Shown: one piece after another, positions 54,604 through 62,927 of the stretch
Layout: each line of letters starts with the position of its first letter
Position numbering within the stretch: the first letter of the stretch is position 1
DNA from: Aestuariimicrobium ganziense
GTDB taxonomy: Bacteria > Actinomycetota > Actinomycetes > Propionibacteriales > Propionibacteriaceae
Length of the DNA stretch: 64,000 nt
Direction: 5' to 3'
Assembly (NCBI RefSeq): GCF_015352975.1
Contig: NZ_JACYIZ010000004.1
Coordinates: 358,463-422,462 of the forward strand
Made by a program: the position numbers and the translations under genes
The notes under the pieces: model-generated
The model's input: the letters and a program-made list of their open reading frames with translations, nothing else
Databases searched by the model: none
What the model was told of the DNA's origin: nothing

Positions 54604-55418
54604 AATAGGCGCACACTTGCTTTCGCGCCGGTGACCATTCCCGCGTACAGCCGCTCTGGCAGCAGACCGCCGCGTAGCTTCGCCGCGAAGAACTCCTCAG
54701 GATCCGTGCGGCGGATCGGAACCCGGCGCAACCGCAGCGGGTCAACGCCGGGCAGATTGCGTCCCAGTTCGCCGGTGGACGCGCTGCGGAAGCGTGCACG
54801 TATTTCGGGCTCCAGTTCGGGGACGGCGATTCCCCACGGATAGGTGAAGTGACGGGGAGTCACCCCCAACTCGCGCTCGACCGCCTCTGTGCAGCGATCC
54901 AACTCCTCGGTGGTGAGAATCTCCGGGCGGGCGTGGGAGAACGTGTGGTTGCCGATCGTGCAGAGCCCGGAGTCGACCATCTCGCGCAGCTGCGCCCAGG
55001 TGAGCCCTCGCCCGGGCGGCCCCTCCGCGGTGGCGCCTTCCCACACCATGGCCTCGCCCACGAATCCGGCCGCCAGGTAGATGAGGAAAGGCAATCGGCG
55101 CTCGCGCAGGTGCGGCCAGGCGTTGTCGTAGACGTCCTCGAACCCGTCGTCGAAGGTGAGGACGAACGTCGGTCGGGTGTCGCCAGCGTCGAGTCGGTCC
55201 AACGCCTCATCGAGCGAGACCACATCGTGATCGGCCAACAGGTCGAGCTGGCGCACGAACGTGGCGCGTTCGAGGTCGAGCTCGTTGCTGGTGCCGCCCC
55301 CGATGCGGTGGTAGATGAACAGCGTGGCGCCCTTCGCGGAGCTGCTGCCTCCCAACCGCGCCAGGATCTTCTTCACCACCGTGCGCGGATGGCGCTCAGC
55401 CTGGAACCGTGACGTCAC
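54576..55418 (-). CDS. Polysaccharide deacetylase (NodB domain, CE4)
   Basis: A 280-residue carbohydrate esterase family 4 protein. The metal site is FVLTFDDGFEDVYDNAW (Asp-Asp motif near residue 92) and NHTFSHARPEIL (His-x3-His near 146-150), and the catalytic/third motif region is FTYPWGIAVPE. It probably removes N- or O-acetyl groups from the polymer. There is no obvious signal peptide. GTG 55418 is the start, overlapping the end of the upstream polymerase gene by 23 bp, which indicates coupling. Confidence 0.86.
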   Translation of the reverse strand: MTSRFQAERHPRTVVKKILARLGGSSSAKGATLFIYHRIGGGTSNELDLERATFVRQLDLLADHDVVSLDEALDRLDAGDTRPTFVLTFDDGFEDVYDNAWPHLRERRLPFLIYLAAGFVGEAMVWEGATAEGPPGRGLTWAQLREMVDSGLCTIGNHTFSHARPEILTTEELDRCTEAVERELGVTPRHFTYPWGIAVPELEPEIRARFRSASTGELGRNLPGVDPLRLRRVPIRRTDPEEFFAAKLRGGLLPERLYAGMVTGAKASVRLFQRVRPSSA

Positions 55419-56736
55419 GGGTCACCTCCTCGGTCGGGCGGTCGGCCAACAGCGTGGCCTTGGGCAGCGCCAGCAACACGAGGACCAGCGGCAGCATCAA
55501 CACCCGCTGCCGCGCGAGGATCCCGAAGTTGGCGAACTGGGAGAATGCCAGGACGAACGCCACCACGTAGGTGAGAGAGAACGCCAGGTAGGGCTCCCGG
55601 GTGAGGGATCTCCACACGCCCCGCCAGCGCGAGAAGGACGCCACAACCAAGCCCAGCACGAACAGTCCCTCCAGGCTCTGGGCCAGCATCTGAATGTTGC
55701 CTGACTCCCACGGGAACGGCCGGAACAGCAGCGTGACGAAGGCCACGGGGACACCCAGGGGGTTGGTCAGCGGAACTGGGGTGAAGGACGACCCGCCCTG
55801 AGCGGTTTGCCCGCTCGCCCAGCCGATCTCCTCGATGACGCCCTGCGCGGTGAGGTCGTCGATGCCCAGAAACTCGGCCGACTGCTGAGTGAGGAGGAGG
55901 GCGGCCGCGGCCATCACCACCAGCCCCCCGACCTTGGACAACACCCCCAGCGGCTTGGTGCTGGCCGGACGGAGCACCTGCGCGACCACGAGCGACGTGA
56001 CCAGCAGCACTGCCATGTGGGGTCGTACCAGGGCGGTACCGAGTCCGCCGACCGTCAGGAGGAGCAACCACGTCGGGCGCTGTGTGAACAGGTGCGCGGC
56101 GCCAAGGCTTGTCACGCCCACGAAGAGCAGCAACCAAGCCTCCTTGCCGATGCTGGAGGGCCAGTAAAGCACCGACGGCAGCAGGAAGACCAGCAGCGCG
56201 TAGCGTCGGTGATCAGCCGCCGGCAGGGCCGTGGCGAACGCCCGATACAGCAGGTAGATCCCCCAGTAGGCGAGCGAGCCGAAGACGACGAACCCCGCGA
56301 ACGGGCTGGGTCCGGTGAGGGCGTAGACCGTGGTGGTGATCAGCTCGAGGACCTGCGTGCCCTGCTTACCTCCCGGTTCCCAGACGAACGCGCCTTCGCG
56401 CCAGAGCCGGTAGTTCGCCGCGGCGTAGAGGTTGTAGCGCTCCGCGTCACCGCCGCCGTCGTAGAGCACGTAGAGCACTAGGTAGCGCATGGTGATCCCG
56501 GCGAGCTTCGCCAGGTACCCCCACGCCATGACGCGCATCAGCCAGGGCTGGTGTCGTCGCGCAACGACCCAGATCAGCAGGGCGTTGAGCAGGACGACGA
56601 CCGGCACCGCGATGAGACCGCCCCAGACGCTGTAGGTCTGGGTGTTCATCGCCCACGCCAGCAGCGCGGCGTAGCCAGCGACCATCACCAGGCCGGCGGC
56701 GGTCAGGCCGAGTCCGTCGAGGGGGCGTGCCCGCAC
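55396..56736 (-). CDS. Wzy-like polysaccharide polymerase (membrane)
   Basis: A 446-residue polytopic membrane protein with about 12 hydrophobic segments. A long extracytoplasmic loop (about 300-340) contains LGIDDLTAQGVIEEIGW, and the GGDAERYNLYAAANYRLWREG segment near residue 95 carries several charged residues as in Wzy proteins. No sequence motif is decisive, so the call rests on topology and position between the deacetylase and kinase genes. GTG 56736 is the start. It directly follows the kinase gene, with 6 bp between them. Confidence 0.72.
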   Translation of the reverse strand: MRARPLDGLGLTAAGLVMVAGYAALLAWAMNTQTYSVWGGLIAVPVVVLLNALLIWVVARRHQPWLMRVMAWGYLAKLAGITMRYLVLYVLYDGGGDAERYNLYAAANYRLWREGAFVWEPGGKQGTQVLELITTTVYALTGPSPFAGFVVFGSLAYWGIYLLYRAFATALPAADHRRYALLVFLLPSVLYWPSSIGKEAWLLLFVGVTSLGAAHLFTQRPTWLLLLTVGGLGTALVRPHMAVLLVTSLVVAQVLRPASTKPLGVLSKVGGLVVMAAAALLLTQQSAEFLGIDDLTAQGVIEEIGWASGQTAQGGSSFTPVPLTNPLGVPVAFVTLLFRPFPWESGNIQMLAQSLEGLFVLGLVVASFSRWRGVWRSLTREPYLAFSLTYVVAFVLAFSQFANFGILARQRVLMLPLVLVLLALPKATLLADRPTEEVTRDVTVPG

Positions 56737-56742
56737 CGCAGT

Positions 56743-58230
56743 TCAGTTCGCCCGGGCGGCGCGCTGCGGCGGCGGGGCCCCGGCTTCGCCAGCACCCGCG
56801 GGGGGCTGGGCGGCCGGGGCCCGGCCAGCGGCCTTCTGCCGCTTCTTGGCCCGCTGCTTGCTGTTGCCGTACCCATAGCCCGACCCGTAGCCGTAGCCAT
56901 ACCCCTGGTCGGAGACCGGCGCACCGATCAGCATCGCCCCGATCACCGGGGTGCGGAACCGTCCGAGCAGTTCGGCGATCCGTTCACCCGCCGAGGTGGT
57001 GAGGCGTCCGCTGCGCACCACGAGCAGCACGGCGTCGACCAGTGGCAGCAGGTCGTACACGTCACTGGCGGCCAACAGGGGCGAGCTGTCCACGATGATC
57101 ACATCGGCCTGGTGGCACAGGTCGTCCACCAGCGGGCCCATCCGGGTGACCAGTGAAGTGGGAGAGTCCAGCTGGGTGCCGGCCGTGATCATCTCGACCC
57201 CGGCCACGTTGGTGGGGCGAATCACGGCTCGCAGCGGGAAGTCGGTCGGGTTGCTCAGGTAGTCGGTGACCCCCGCGCCCTCAGGCACGTCGAGCAGCAG
57301 GTGAGCGTCGGGCTTGCGCAGGTCACCGTCGACGACGATCACACTCTTGCCGGTCTCGGCGAAGCTGGCGGCAAGGTTGGCCACGCTGGTGGTCTTGCCC
57401 TCGCTGGCGAACCCGGAGCTGACCAGCACGACCTTGCCAGCCCCCGGGCGCTCGGTGGCCTCACCTGCGGCGTTGCCCTCGAGCTGCTGGGCGGGCAGGT
57501 GGGTGATCGCGGTGCGGGCTGACCGATAGGCGTCGGCGTAGGGGCCCAACGGTTGCGAGACCACCGGTAAGGGGCTGTTCTTGCGGGTCCGCAGCAGCTT
57601 CGGCACCTCGGCAATGACCGGCATCCGCAGCACCTTGTGCACCTGGTCGCGGGTGCGCAGCCGTGAGTCGAGGTGATCCACGATGAGGGCCAGGGCCGCG
57701 CCGAGCAGCAGGCCGAGGGCGGCGGCGATCAGGGTGCGGGGCAGACGGCCCGGTGGCACGACGAACCCGCCTGACGGGGTCTCGGCGACCGGGGTGGCGC
57801 GCTGCAGCACCCGCACCTGGCCCAGCTGTCGGTTGGCGTCGAAGTACTTCACCGTCTCGTCGGCGAACGTGTTCGCCACCGCGGTGGCACGCTCGGCCTG
57901 GTCGGACCTGGCCGTGATCGTCAAGGCGCCGGCAGCCGGGTCGGGGGTGACCTCCAGTTCCGAGGCCAGCACGGCCGGGTCGCCCTGGTGGCCCAACGCT
58001 GCGGCGGCGCGCACCGGGATGTCGCCGGTGGTGACGTAGAGCGCGATCCGACTGAGATTGCCCTGGGCGTTCTCACCGTCCACGACCAGGGTGGCGGTGG
58101 CGGCGTAGCCGAGCGCTGGTCGTTCCGACTCGTCGGTGATCGCGAACACGACGCCGGCGGCCACCAGGGTGCACGCGAGGATGATGAGCCACCGTCGGCG
58201 GAAGATCCGCAGGTAGTCACGCAATGTCAT
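56743..58230 (-). CDS. Polysaccharide co-polymerase/tyrosine autokinase (Wzc-like)
   Basis: A 495-residue protein combining a Wzz-type membrane domain and a bacterial tyrosine kinase. TM1 is near 15-32 and TM2 near 168-186. The kinase has Walker A SSGFASEGKTTSVA (271-284), Walker A' VVDGDLRKP (299-307) and Walker B VIIVDSSP. The C-terminal tail has a Tyr/Gly cluster (GYGYGYGSGYGYGN, about 452-465) that is the expected autophosphorylation site. It regulates chain length with the phosphatase at 49622. The start is ATG 58230. Confidence 0.92.
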   Translation of the reverse strand: MTLRDYLRIFRRRWLIILACTLVAAGVVFAITDESERPALGYAATATLVVDGENAQGNLSRIALYVTTGDIPVRAAAALGHQGDPAVLASELEVTPDPAAGALTITARSDQAERATAVANTFADETVKYFDANRQLGQVRVLQRATPVAETPSGGFVVPPGRLPRTLIAAALGLLLGAALALIVDHLDSRLRTRDQVHKVLRMPVIAEVPKLLRTRKNSPLPVVSQPLGPYADAYRSARTAITHLPAQQLEGNAAGEATERPGAGKVVLVSSGFASEGKTTSVANLAASFAETGKSVIVVDGDLRKPDAHLLLDVPEGAGVTDYLSNPTDFPLRAVIRPTNVAGVEMITAGTQLDSPTSLVTRMGPLVDDLCHQADVIIVDSSPLLAASDVYDLLPLVDAVLLVVRSGRLTTSAGERIAELLGRFRTPVIGAMLIGAPVSDQGYGYGYGSGYGYGNSKQRAKKRQKAAGRAPAAQPPAGAGEAGAPPPQRAARAN

Positions 58231-58418
58231 CTGTCTTAATTCCCCATCGTCGGTCGGCCGCACACGTGCGCGAACCCCGGGCATGCCCGCCACACTCTAC
58301 CGGCCGATGCGCCGCGGGCCGGCACCAGACCGGCTGGCTCGCCACGTCCTTGGCAACTCTTCAGGAGATGTTGTCGGTGCATTTCGGACGACTCGGGGTC
58401 ATCTGCGAAGATTGCCGG

Positions 58419-60704
58419 GTGCCGACTCAAGACACCGCTGCCGATCCACGCAATGGGGCGTGGCGCTTGGCGCACCTAACAACGGTCGACATGAGTCTCG
58501 CGCTGCTTCTCGGAACGGAACTCACCGTCGACGTGGAGCGGGGTCACACCGTGTTCGGCATCAGTGCTCCCGGACCCTATGTGGAGCGTGTGGAGGCACT
58601 CGGGGTCACCCACGTGCCGATCCACAACTTGACACGGTCGTGGTCCTTGCTGAGCGATCTGAAGGCGTTCGTGGAGCTGGTGCGCACGCTGCGCCGGCTC
58701 AAGCTGGACGTCTTGCACACCCACACCCCGAAGGCCGCGGTGATGGGACGCATCGCCGGTCGACTGGCCGGGGTACCTGTGGTGGTGAACACCTGTCACG
58801 GATTGTGGGCACGCCCTGAAGATCGACTGATGAAGCGTCTGTTCGTGCATTCCCTGGAAGCTCTCGCGGCGCGCTTCTCCCACTTCGAGCTGTTCCAGAA
58901 CGCCGAAGATGCCCACACGATGCGGCGATTCCTGAAGCCGGGACGGTGGAAGGTCGTCGGCAACGGCATCGACCTGGATCGCTTCCAGCCCGACCCCGAG
59001 GGGCGGGCCCGGATCCGTGCTGAGTGGGGGATCGCCGACGACCAGTTGGTGGTCGGCACGATCGGACGACGCGTCCGCGAGAAGGGCCTCGCCGAGTTCG
59101 CCGAGGCCGCCCACCGCCTGCGTGACCAAGCCGTCTTCGTCTGGGTTGGGCCCGAGGACGAGACTGACAGCGCAACTGAGGTGCCTCACCAGGACGCCAT
59201 CCGCTTCGTCGGTGAGTACACCGACATGCCAGCGGTCTACTCGGCCCTTGACGTGTTTGTCCTCGCCTCGTACCGCGAAGGCTTCTCCCGGGCATCGATG
59301 GAGGCCGCCGCCTGCGGGCTGCCGATGGTGCTGAGCGACATTCGCGGCTGCCGTGAGATCGGGATCGACGGCGAACACCTGAATCTCGTGCCGCCGAGGG
59401 ACCCCGAAGCGCTCGCGACCACTGTGTCCTCCCTGCTTGGGGACGCCGAGCGTCGTGAACAACTCGGTGCCTCGGCGAAGACGCGCGCTCGCGAAGAGTT
59501 CGACCAACGATCTGTGGCGCAGGCCTCCTTCGAGGCGTACCGGATGGCGAGCGGTAGTGGCTACGATGCGCGCGCCGCGTCCACGACGCCCTCAAGGCGT
59601 GTCCCGACTGTCCTCCACGTTCTTCCACAGGACCGTGACCGGGGTGCCCAAGTCTTCGCGGCCCGGCTGCGCGACTCTCTCAACGCAGCAGGATCGCAGC
59701 GCCATTTGATTGCCACCCTGTTCGAAGGGCGCGAAGCCGCTATGAAGGCTGAGGTGCGCCTCAGTGTCCGTCCGGGGCTGCTCAAGCGCGCCGGTCTAGA
59801 TCCACGCGCCGTGCTAGCGCTTCGGGGGGCTCTGAATCGAGTGGCACCCGATGTAGTGGTGGCTCATGGCGGGGAGGCGCTGAAGTATGTCGTGGCCGCC
59901 GGGAGTTCGGCCCCTACGGTGTACAAGCGCACGGGTCTCTCCGCCACGGAACTGGAGCAACCTGGTCGCCGGAGGCTCTACCGTGCCCTATCCCGCCGGG
60001 TAACACACATCGTCGGCGTGTCTCGCGACCTACTCGACCAGAGTTCAGCCTTGGGTGTGCCAGCTGATCGGATGAGCCTCATTCCTAATAGCCGGGACCC
60101 CGAGGTATATCGGCCTGCTATTGGACCCGAGCCGCGGGCAACTCCCCGAATGCTGTTCATCGCCCAGTTCGAGGAAGGTAAGCGTCCGGGCCTCTTTCTA
60201 GACCTTGTGGCCGCGCTGCGAGACCGGGGGGTCGTGTGCGATGTCGCCATGGTCGGCGACGGCCCTCTGCGAGCGGGACTGTCGGTCAGGGCGCGCGAGC
60301 TCAACGTCGACATCCTGGGCACGCGGACGGACGTGCCCGACCTGCTCCGCGGCGCCGACCTGGTGGTTATGACCAGCGCACCGGGCAGCGAGGGGATGCC
60401 AGGCGTCCTGATTGAGGCGGGCATGACCGCCCTGCCCGTGGTCTCCACCTTCGCCGCCGGTGTTACCGACGTCGTCGCCAACGGCGAGACGGGGCTGGTC
60501 GTCGAGCCGGGGCCCGCCGAGCTGGCCGACATCACGGACGCCGTATCCCGTCTACTCGTCGACGCCGACTTGCGCAGCACGATGGGGACCCAAGCCCGGG
60601 CGCGCTGCGTGGCGCTCTTCTCGCTCGCCAGCACGGCCGAGGCCTGGGAGCGTCTCCTGGCCCGGCTCGCGGAGCCCACCTCGACCCGGGGAACGCGTCC
60701 GTGA
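58419..60704 (+). CDS. Tandem glycosyltransferase (two GT4 domains)
   Basis: A 761-residue protein with two GT-B domains. The first (about 1-370) has HLTTVDMSLALLL, VLHTHTPKAAVMGRI, NTCHGLW and EGFSRASMEAAACGLPMV. The second (about 385-745) restarts with VLHVLPQDRDRGAQVFAARL and has VVVAHGGEALKY, FIAQFEEGKRPG and SEGMPGVLIEAGMTALPVV. Each carries its own EX7E-like donor motif, so it may add two successive sugars. GTG 58419 is chosen over ATG 58368 because the domain begins right after it. From about 59600 the codon use is visibly less GC-biased. The stop overlaps the flippase start by 4 bp. Confidence 0.84.
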   Translation: MPTQDTAADPRNGAWRLAHLTTVDMSLALLLGTELTVDVERGHTVFGISAPGPYVERVEALGVTHVPIHNLTRSWSLLSDLKAFVELVRTLRRLKLDVLHTHTPKAAVMGRIAGRLAGVPVVVNTCHGLWARPEDRLMKRLFVHSLEALAARFSHFELFQNAEDAHTMRRFLKPGRWKVVGNGIDLDRFQPDPEGRARIRAEWGIADDQLVVGTIGRRVREKGLAEFAEAAHRLRDQAVFVWVGPEDETDSATEVPHQDAIRFVGEYTDMPAVYSALDVFVLASYREGFSRASMEAAACGLPMVLSDIRGCREIGIDGEHLNLVPPRDPEALATTVSSLLGDAERREQLGASAKTRAREEFDQRSVAQASFEAYRMASGSGYDARAASTTPSRRVPTVLHVLPQDRDRGAQVFAARLRDSLNAAGSQRHLIATLFEGREAAMKAEVRLSVRPGLLKRAGLDPRAVLALRGALNRVAPDVVVAHGGEALKYVVAAGSSAPTVYKRTGLSATELEQPGRRRLYRALSRRVTHIVGVSRDLLDQSSALGVPADRMSLIPNSRDPEVYRPAIGPEPRATPRMLFIAQFEEGKRPGLFLDLVAALRDRGVVCDVAMVGDGPLRAGLSVRARELNVDILGTRTDVPDLLRGADLVVMTSAPGSEGMPGVLIEAGMTALPVVSTFAAGVTDVVANGETGLVVEPGPAELADITDAVSRLLVDADLRSTMGTQARARCVALFSLASTAEAWERLLARLAEPTSTRGTRP

Positions 60705-62173
60705 ACGAACCTCGCCAGCGCTCGATCGGGGCTTCGGCCCGCGGTGGGGCCCGGTCCTCCATCTTGGCCCAGATGACCGTTCAGGTCGGTAGTGCGCTCG
60801 CCACAATAGCGCTCGCGCGCCTCCTAGCTCCCGATGAGTTTGGGGTCATCGCATTGGCTCAGAGCCTGGTCGGCGCGGCATCGTTGCTCGGCCTTTCGGG
60901 CATCACGGCATCTATCGTCACTTCGGCTGCCGACGTCGAGCGCAAGGCGGCAACGTACTTCTGGGTGGGGCTACTGGCTGGTTTGGGGATGGGCGGAGCC
61001 ATCGCAGTGGCGTCCCCACAACTGGTTGCAGCCCTTGGACAACCGGGGGCAGCGCCGTACGTGATGGTCCTGGCGGTAACCGTCCCCCTATCGCTGACTA
61101 CGTTGGTGCCGCAGGCTTTGCTGCAACGGCGACTGCAGTTCAACCGCATGAACTCAGTCACCGTCGTGGGTGCTGTGGTCTACTTCGTGCTCGAGGTCCT
61201 CTTGGCGTTGCTCGGGTTGGGAGCTTGGGCGGTGATCTGGGGACAGGTGGCCGGCGCCGGCGCCTCGCTGATTGTCAGCCTCGCCCTCGCTAGGTGGATC
61301 CCTAGGCACCGGCCCCGTTTCGCGGAGGTGCGAGAGGATGTCGCCCTCGTCAGCAGCATGGGCCTGAATTCGGTCTTCGGGTATTTGGGAAAGAACGCGG
61401 ACTACTGGGTCGTCAGCCGCGTCATGGGTCCGGCCCAGCTCGGCGTGTATTACATCGCCTACGTCTTGCCGAGCATCGTGCGTGTTCGCATCAGCGGGAT
61501 ATTCCGACAGGTCATGCTGCCCATCCTCGCTGGCATCGAGCAGTTCGAGGACCAGGCCAGCGCGTGGCGTCGAGCCACTCTCTCATCATTTGCTCTCGCC
61601 CTGCCCGCAATGTTTGGCATTGCTGCAGTCGCGGCGCCGCTCATAAAGCTATTGTTCGGAGCCCAGTGGTCGGGGGCGGCTGATCCGATGCGGCTCGTCA
61701 CCTTGGCCGGTGTCACTGATCTCGCCATCCACGCCGTGTCTACGATGGCGATCGCGCGCAAGAGACTGATATTCCGCGCGACGCTACTGGTCGGAATGCG
61801 TGCGTTGCTCGTCGCCGTAGGGGCGCTCGTGGCGGCGTGGGCGTTTCGCTCTCTGATGGCCGTTGCCCTGGCTGTTCTGGTCGCCTCGCTGATCACCCTG
61901 CTGGTGCAGGAGTTCACCGTCGCCCGCCCCCTCGGTATAGGTGTCCGCACTTTGGGCAGGGATCTGTTTGGCATCTTGGTCGTGTGTGGCGTCATGTTTG
62001 GCGGCGTCCATCTCGTGATCAACACATTGACGCCCGGGCTGCCTCCCGTGCTTCAGCTCGCAGCCGGGGTCGCAACGGGCATCGTGCTCTACCTGAGCGT
62101 TGGCTGGGTTGTCGCGCGCCGTGCCGTGCGGGAATCCGGGGCCCAGCTGGCACGCCTCGCACGAGGCAAGTGA
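60701..62173 (+). CDS. Polysaccharide flippase (Wzx/MATE-like)
   Basis: A 490-residue membrane protein with about 12-14 helices. The start, ARSSILAQMTVQVGSALATI followed by LLAPDEFGVIALAQSLVG, is typical of lipid-linked oligosaccharide flippases of the RfbX/Wzx group. The GKNADYWVVSRVMGPAQLG segment matches the mid-protein repeat. It would move undecaprenyl-linked repeat units outward for polymerisation. GTG 60701 overlaps the preceding stop. Codon use is less GC-rich than in the first 58 kb. Confidence 0.9.
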   Translation: MNEPRQRSIGASARGGARSSILAQMTVQVGSALATIALARLLAPDEFGVIALAQSLVGAASLLGLSGITASIVTSAADVERKAATYFWVGLLAGLGMGGAIAVASPQLVAALGQPGAAPYVMVLAVTVPLSLTTLVPQALLQRRLQFNRMNSVTVVGAVVYFVLEVLLALLGLGAWAVIWGQVAGAGASLIVSLALARWIPRHRPRFAEVREDVALVSSMGLNSVFGYLGKNADYWVVSRVMGPAQLGVYYIAYVLPSIVRVRISGIFRQVMLPILAGIEQFEDQASAWRRATLSSFALALPAMFGIAAVAAPLIKLLFGAQWSGAADPMRLVTLAGVTDLAIHAVSTMAIARKRLIFRATLLVGMRALLVAVGALVAAWAFRSLMAVALAVLVASLITLLVQEFTVARPLGIGVRTLGRDLFGILVVCGVMFGGVHLVINTLTPGLPPVLQLAAGVATGIVLYLSVGWVVARRAVRESGAQLARLARGK

Positions 62174-62200
62174 CATTCCCAGAGCCATCGAGGAGAACCC

Positions 62201-62440
62201 ATGTCAATCGATCACTCATCCACCCCCAGCATGAACGCCGCGCCCCTCCGGGTCGTGGTAAGCAATCTGTTTGGTGACGTCAACCGGGGGGGTGCGGCGA
62301 TCACCGCGGAGACCCTGCGCGTGCTCCTGTCCCTCGATGCCGAGGTGACAGGAATCTCGGTGCACACCGATCACCCGGCTCTCTCGCATCCGCACACGTC
62401 ACGGAGATTCCCCAATGTGGCTCTTCACACTTCCGGTGGG
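62201..62440 (+). pseudogene. Polysaccharide pyruvyltransferase-like gene truncated by ISL3 insertion
   Basis: The N-terminal end of a gene beginning MSIDHSSTPSMN, then VVVSNLFGDVNRGGAAITAE, which resembles the start of polysaccharide pyruvyl transferase (WcaK/CsaB-like) proteins. Those enzymes add a ketal-linked pyruvate to glycans. After about 73 codons (near 62419) the sequence runs into the end of an ISL3-family element; the continuing open frame to 62488 translates transposon DNA. The rest of the gene should lie beyond the right window edge. An intact gene would have been the distal member of the glycosyltransferase-flippase operon. Confidence 0.72.
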
Positions 62441-62522
62441 GGTGGCGGGGTGAGTCCGCCGCCGATGAGGAGCATGCGTAGCCGGTAGTTGTCTCGGTTG
62501 CGGAAGCCGAGGGCGGTGCTGT
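62425..62522 (-). pseudogene. ISL3 transposase, C-terminal fragment
   Basis: Minus-strand reading ends LGFRNRDNYRLRMLLIGGG, then LTPPPPPEV and a TGA at 62425-62427. This matches the C-terminus of ISL3-family transposases. It is the part of the gene on the far side of the IS3-like insertion. Confidence 0.75.
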
Positions 62523-62592
62523 CCCGCGTCAAGCTTTCTGGCAGGCCGGTTGTGGGGGCATGATCGGCGTCTGAGAGCAGGAGGACCCGACC

Positions 62593-62910
62593 ATGGGACG
62601 ACCACCGGTGTTCAGCTCGGAGACCAAGACCAGGATCGTGTTGAGCGTGCTGGCCGGCGAGATCAGCGTCGCCGAGGCGGCTCGGAAGGAGAAGGTTTCC
62701 GAGCAGTCGATCGGCCGCTGGAAGGCCGAGTTCCTCGAAGCGGGCAAGACAGCACTCGCGGCCGGAAAGTCTGGGCCGTCGACCCGAGAGGCGCAACTCG
62801 AGGCCCAGGTCGAGGACCTCACCCTCGCCCTCGGCGAGGCAGCGGTCGAACTGCGTGTCTGGAAGAAGAGCGCGGAGGGCCGGCTGGGCCCTTCGAAGAC
62901 CTCGAGGTAA
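62593..62910 (+). CDS. IS3-family transposase OrfA
   Basis: A 105-residue DNA-binding protein. A helix-turn-helix segment (ETKTRIVLSVLAGEISVAEA and KEKVSEQSIGRWKAEFLEAG) recognises the IS ends, and a leucine-zipper-like helix follows (REAQLEAQVEDLTLALGEAA). An AGGAGG site lies upstream of the ATG. OrfB is in the -1 frame relative to OrfA, so an OrfAB fusion by frameshifting is geometrically possible. Confidence 0.88.
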   Translation: MGRPPVFSSETKTRIVLSVLAGEISVAEAARKEKVSEQSIGRWKAEFLEAGKTALAAGKSGPSTREAQLEAQVEDLTLALGEAAVELRVWKKSAEGRLGPSKTSR

Positions 62911-62927
62911 TCCGGATCGACGAGGGA

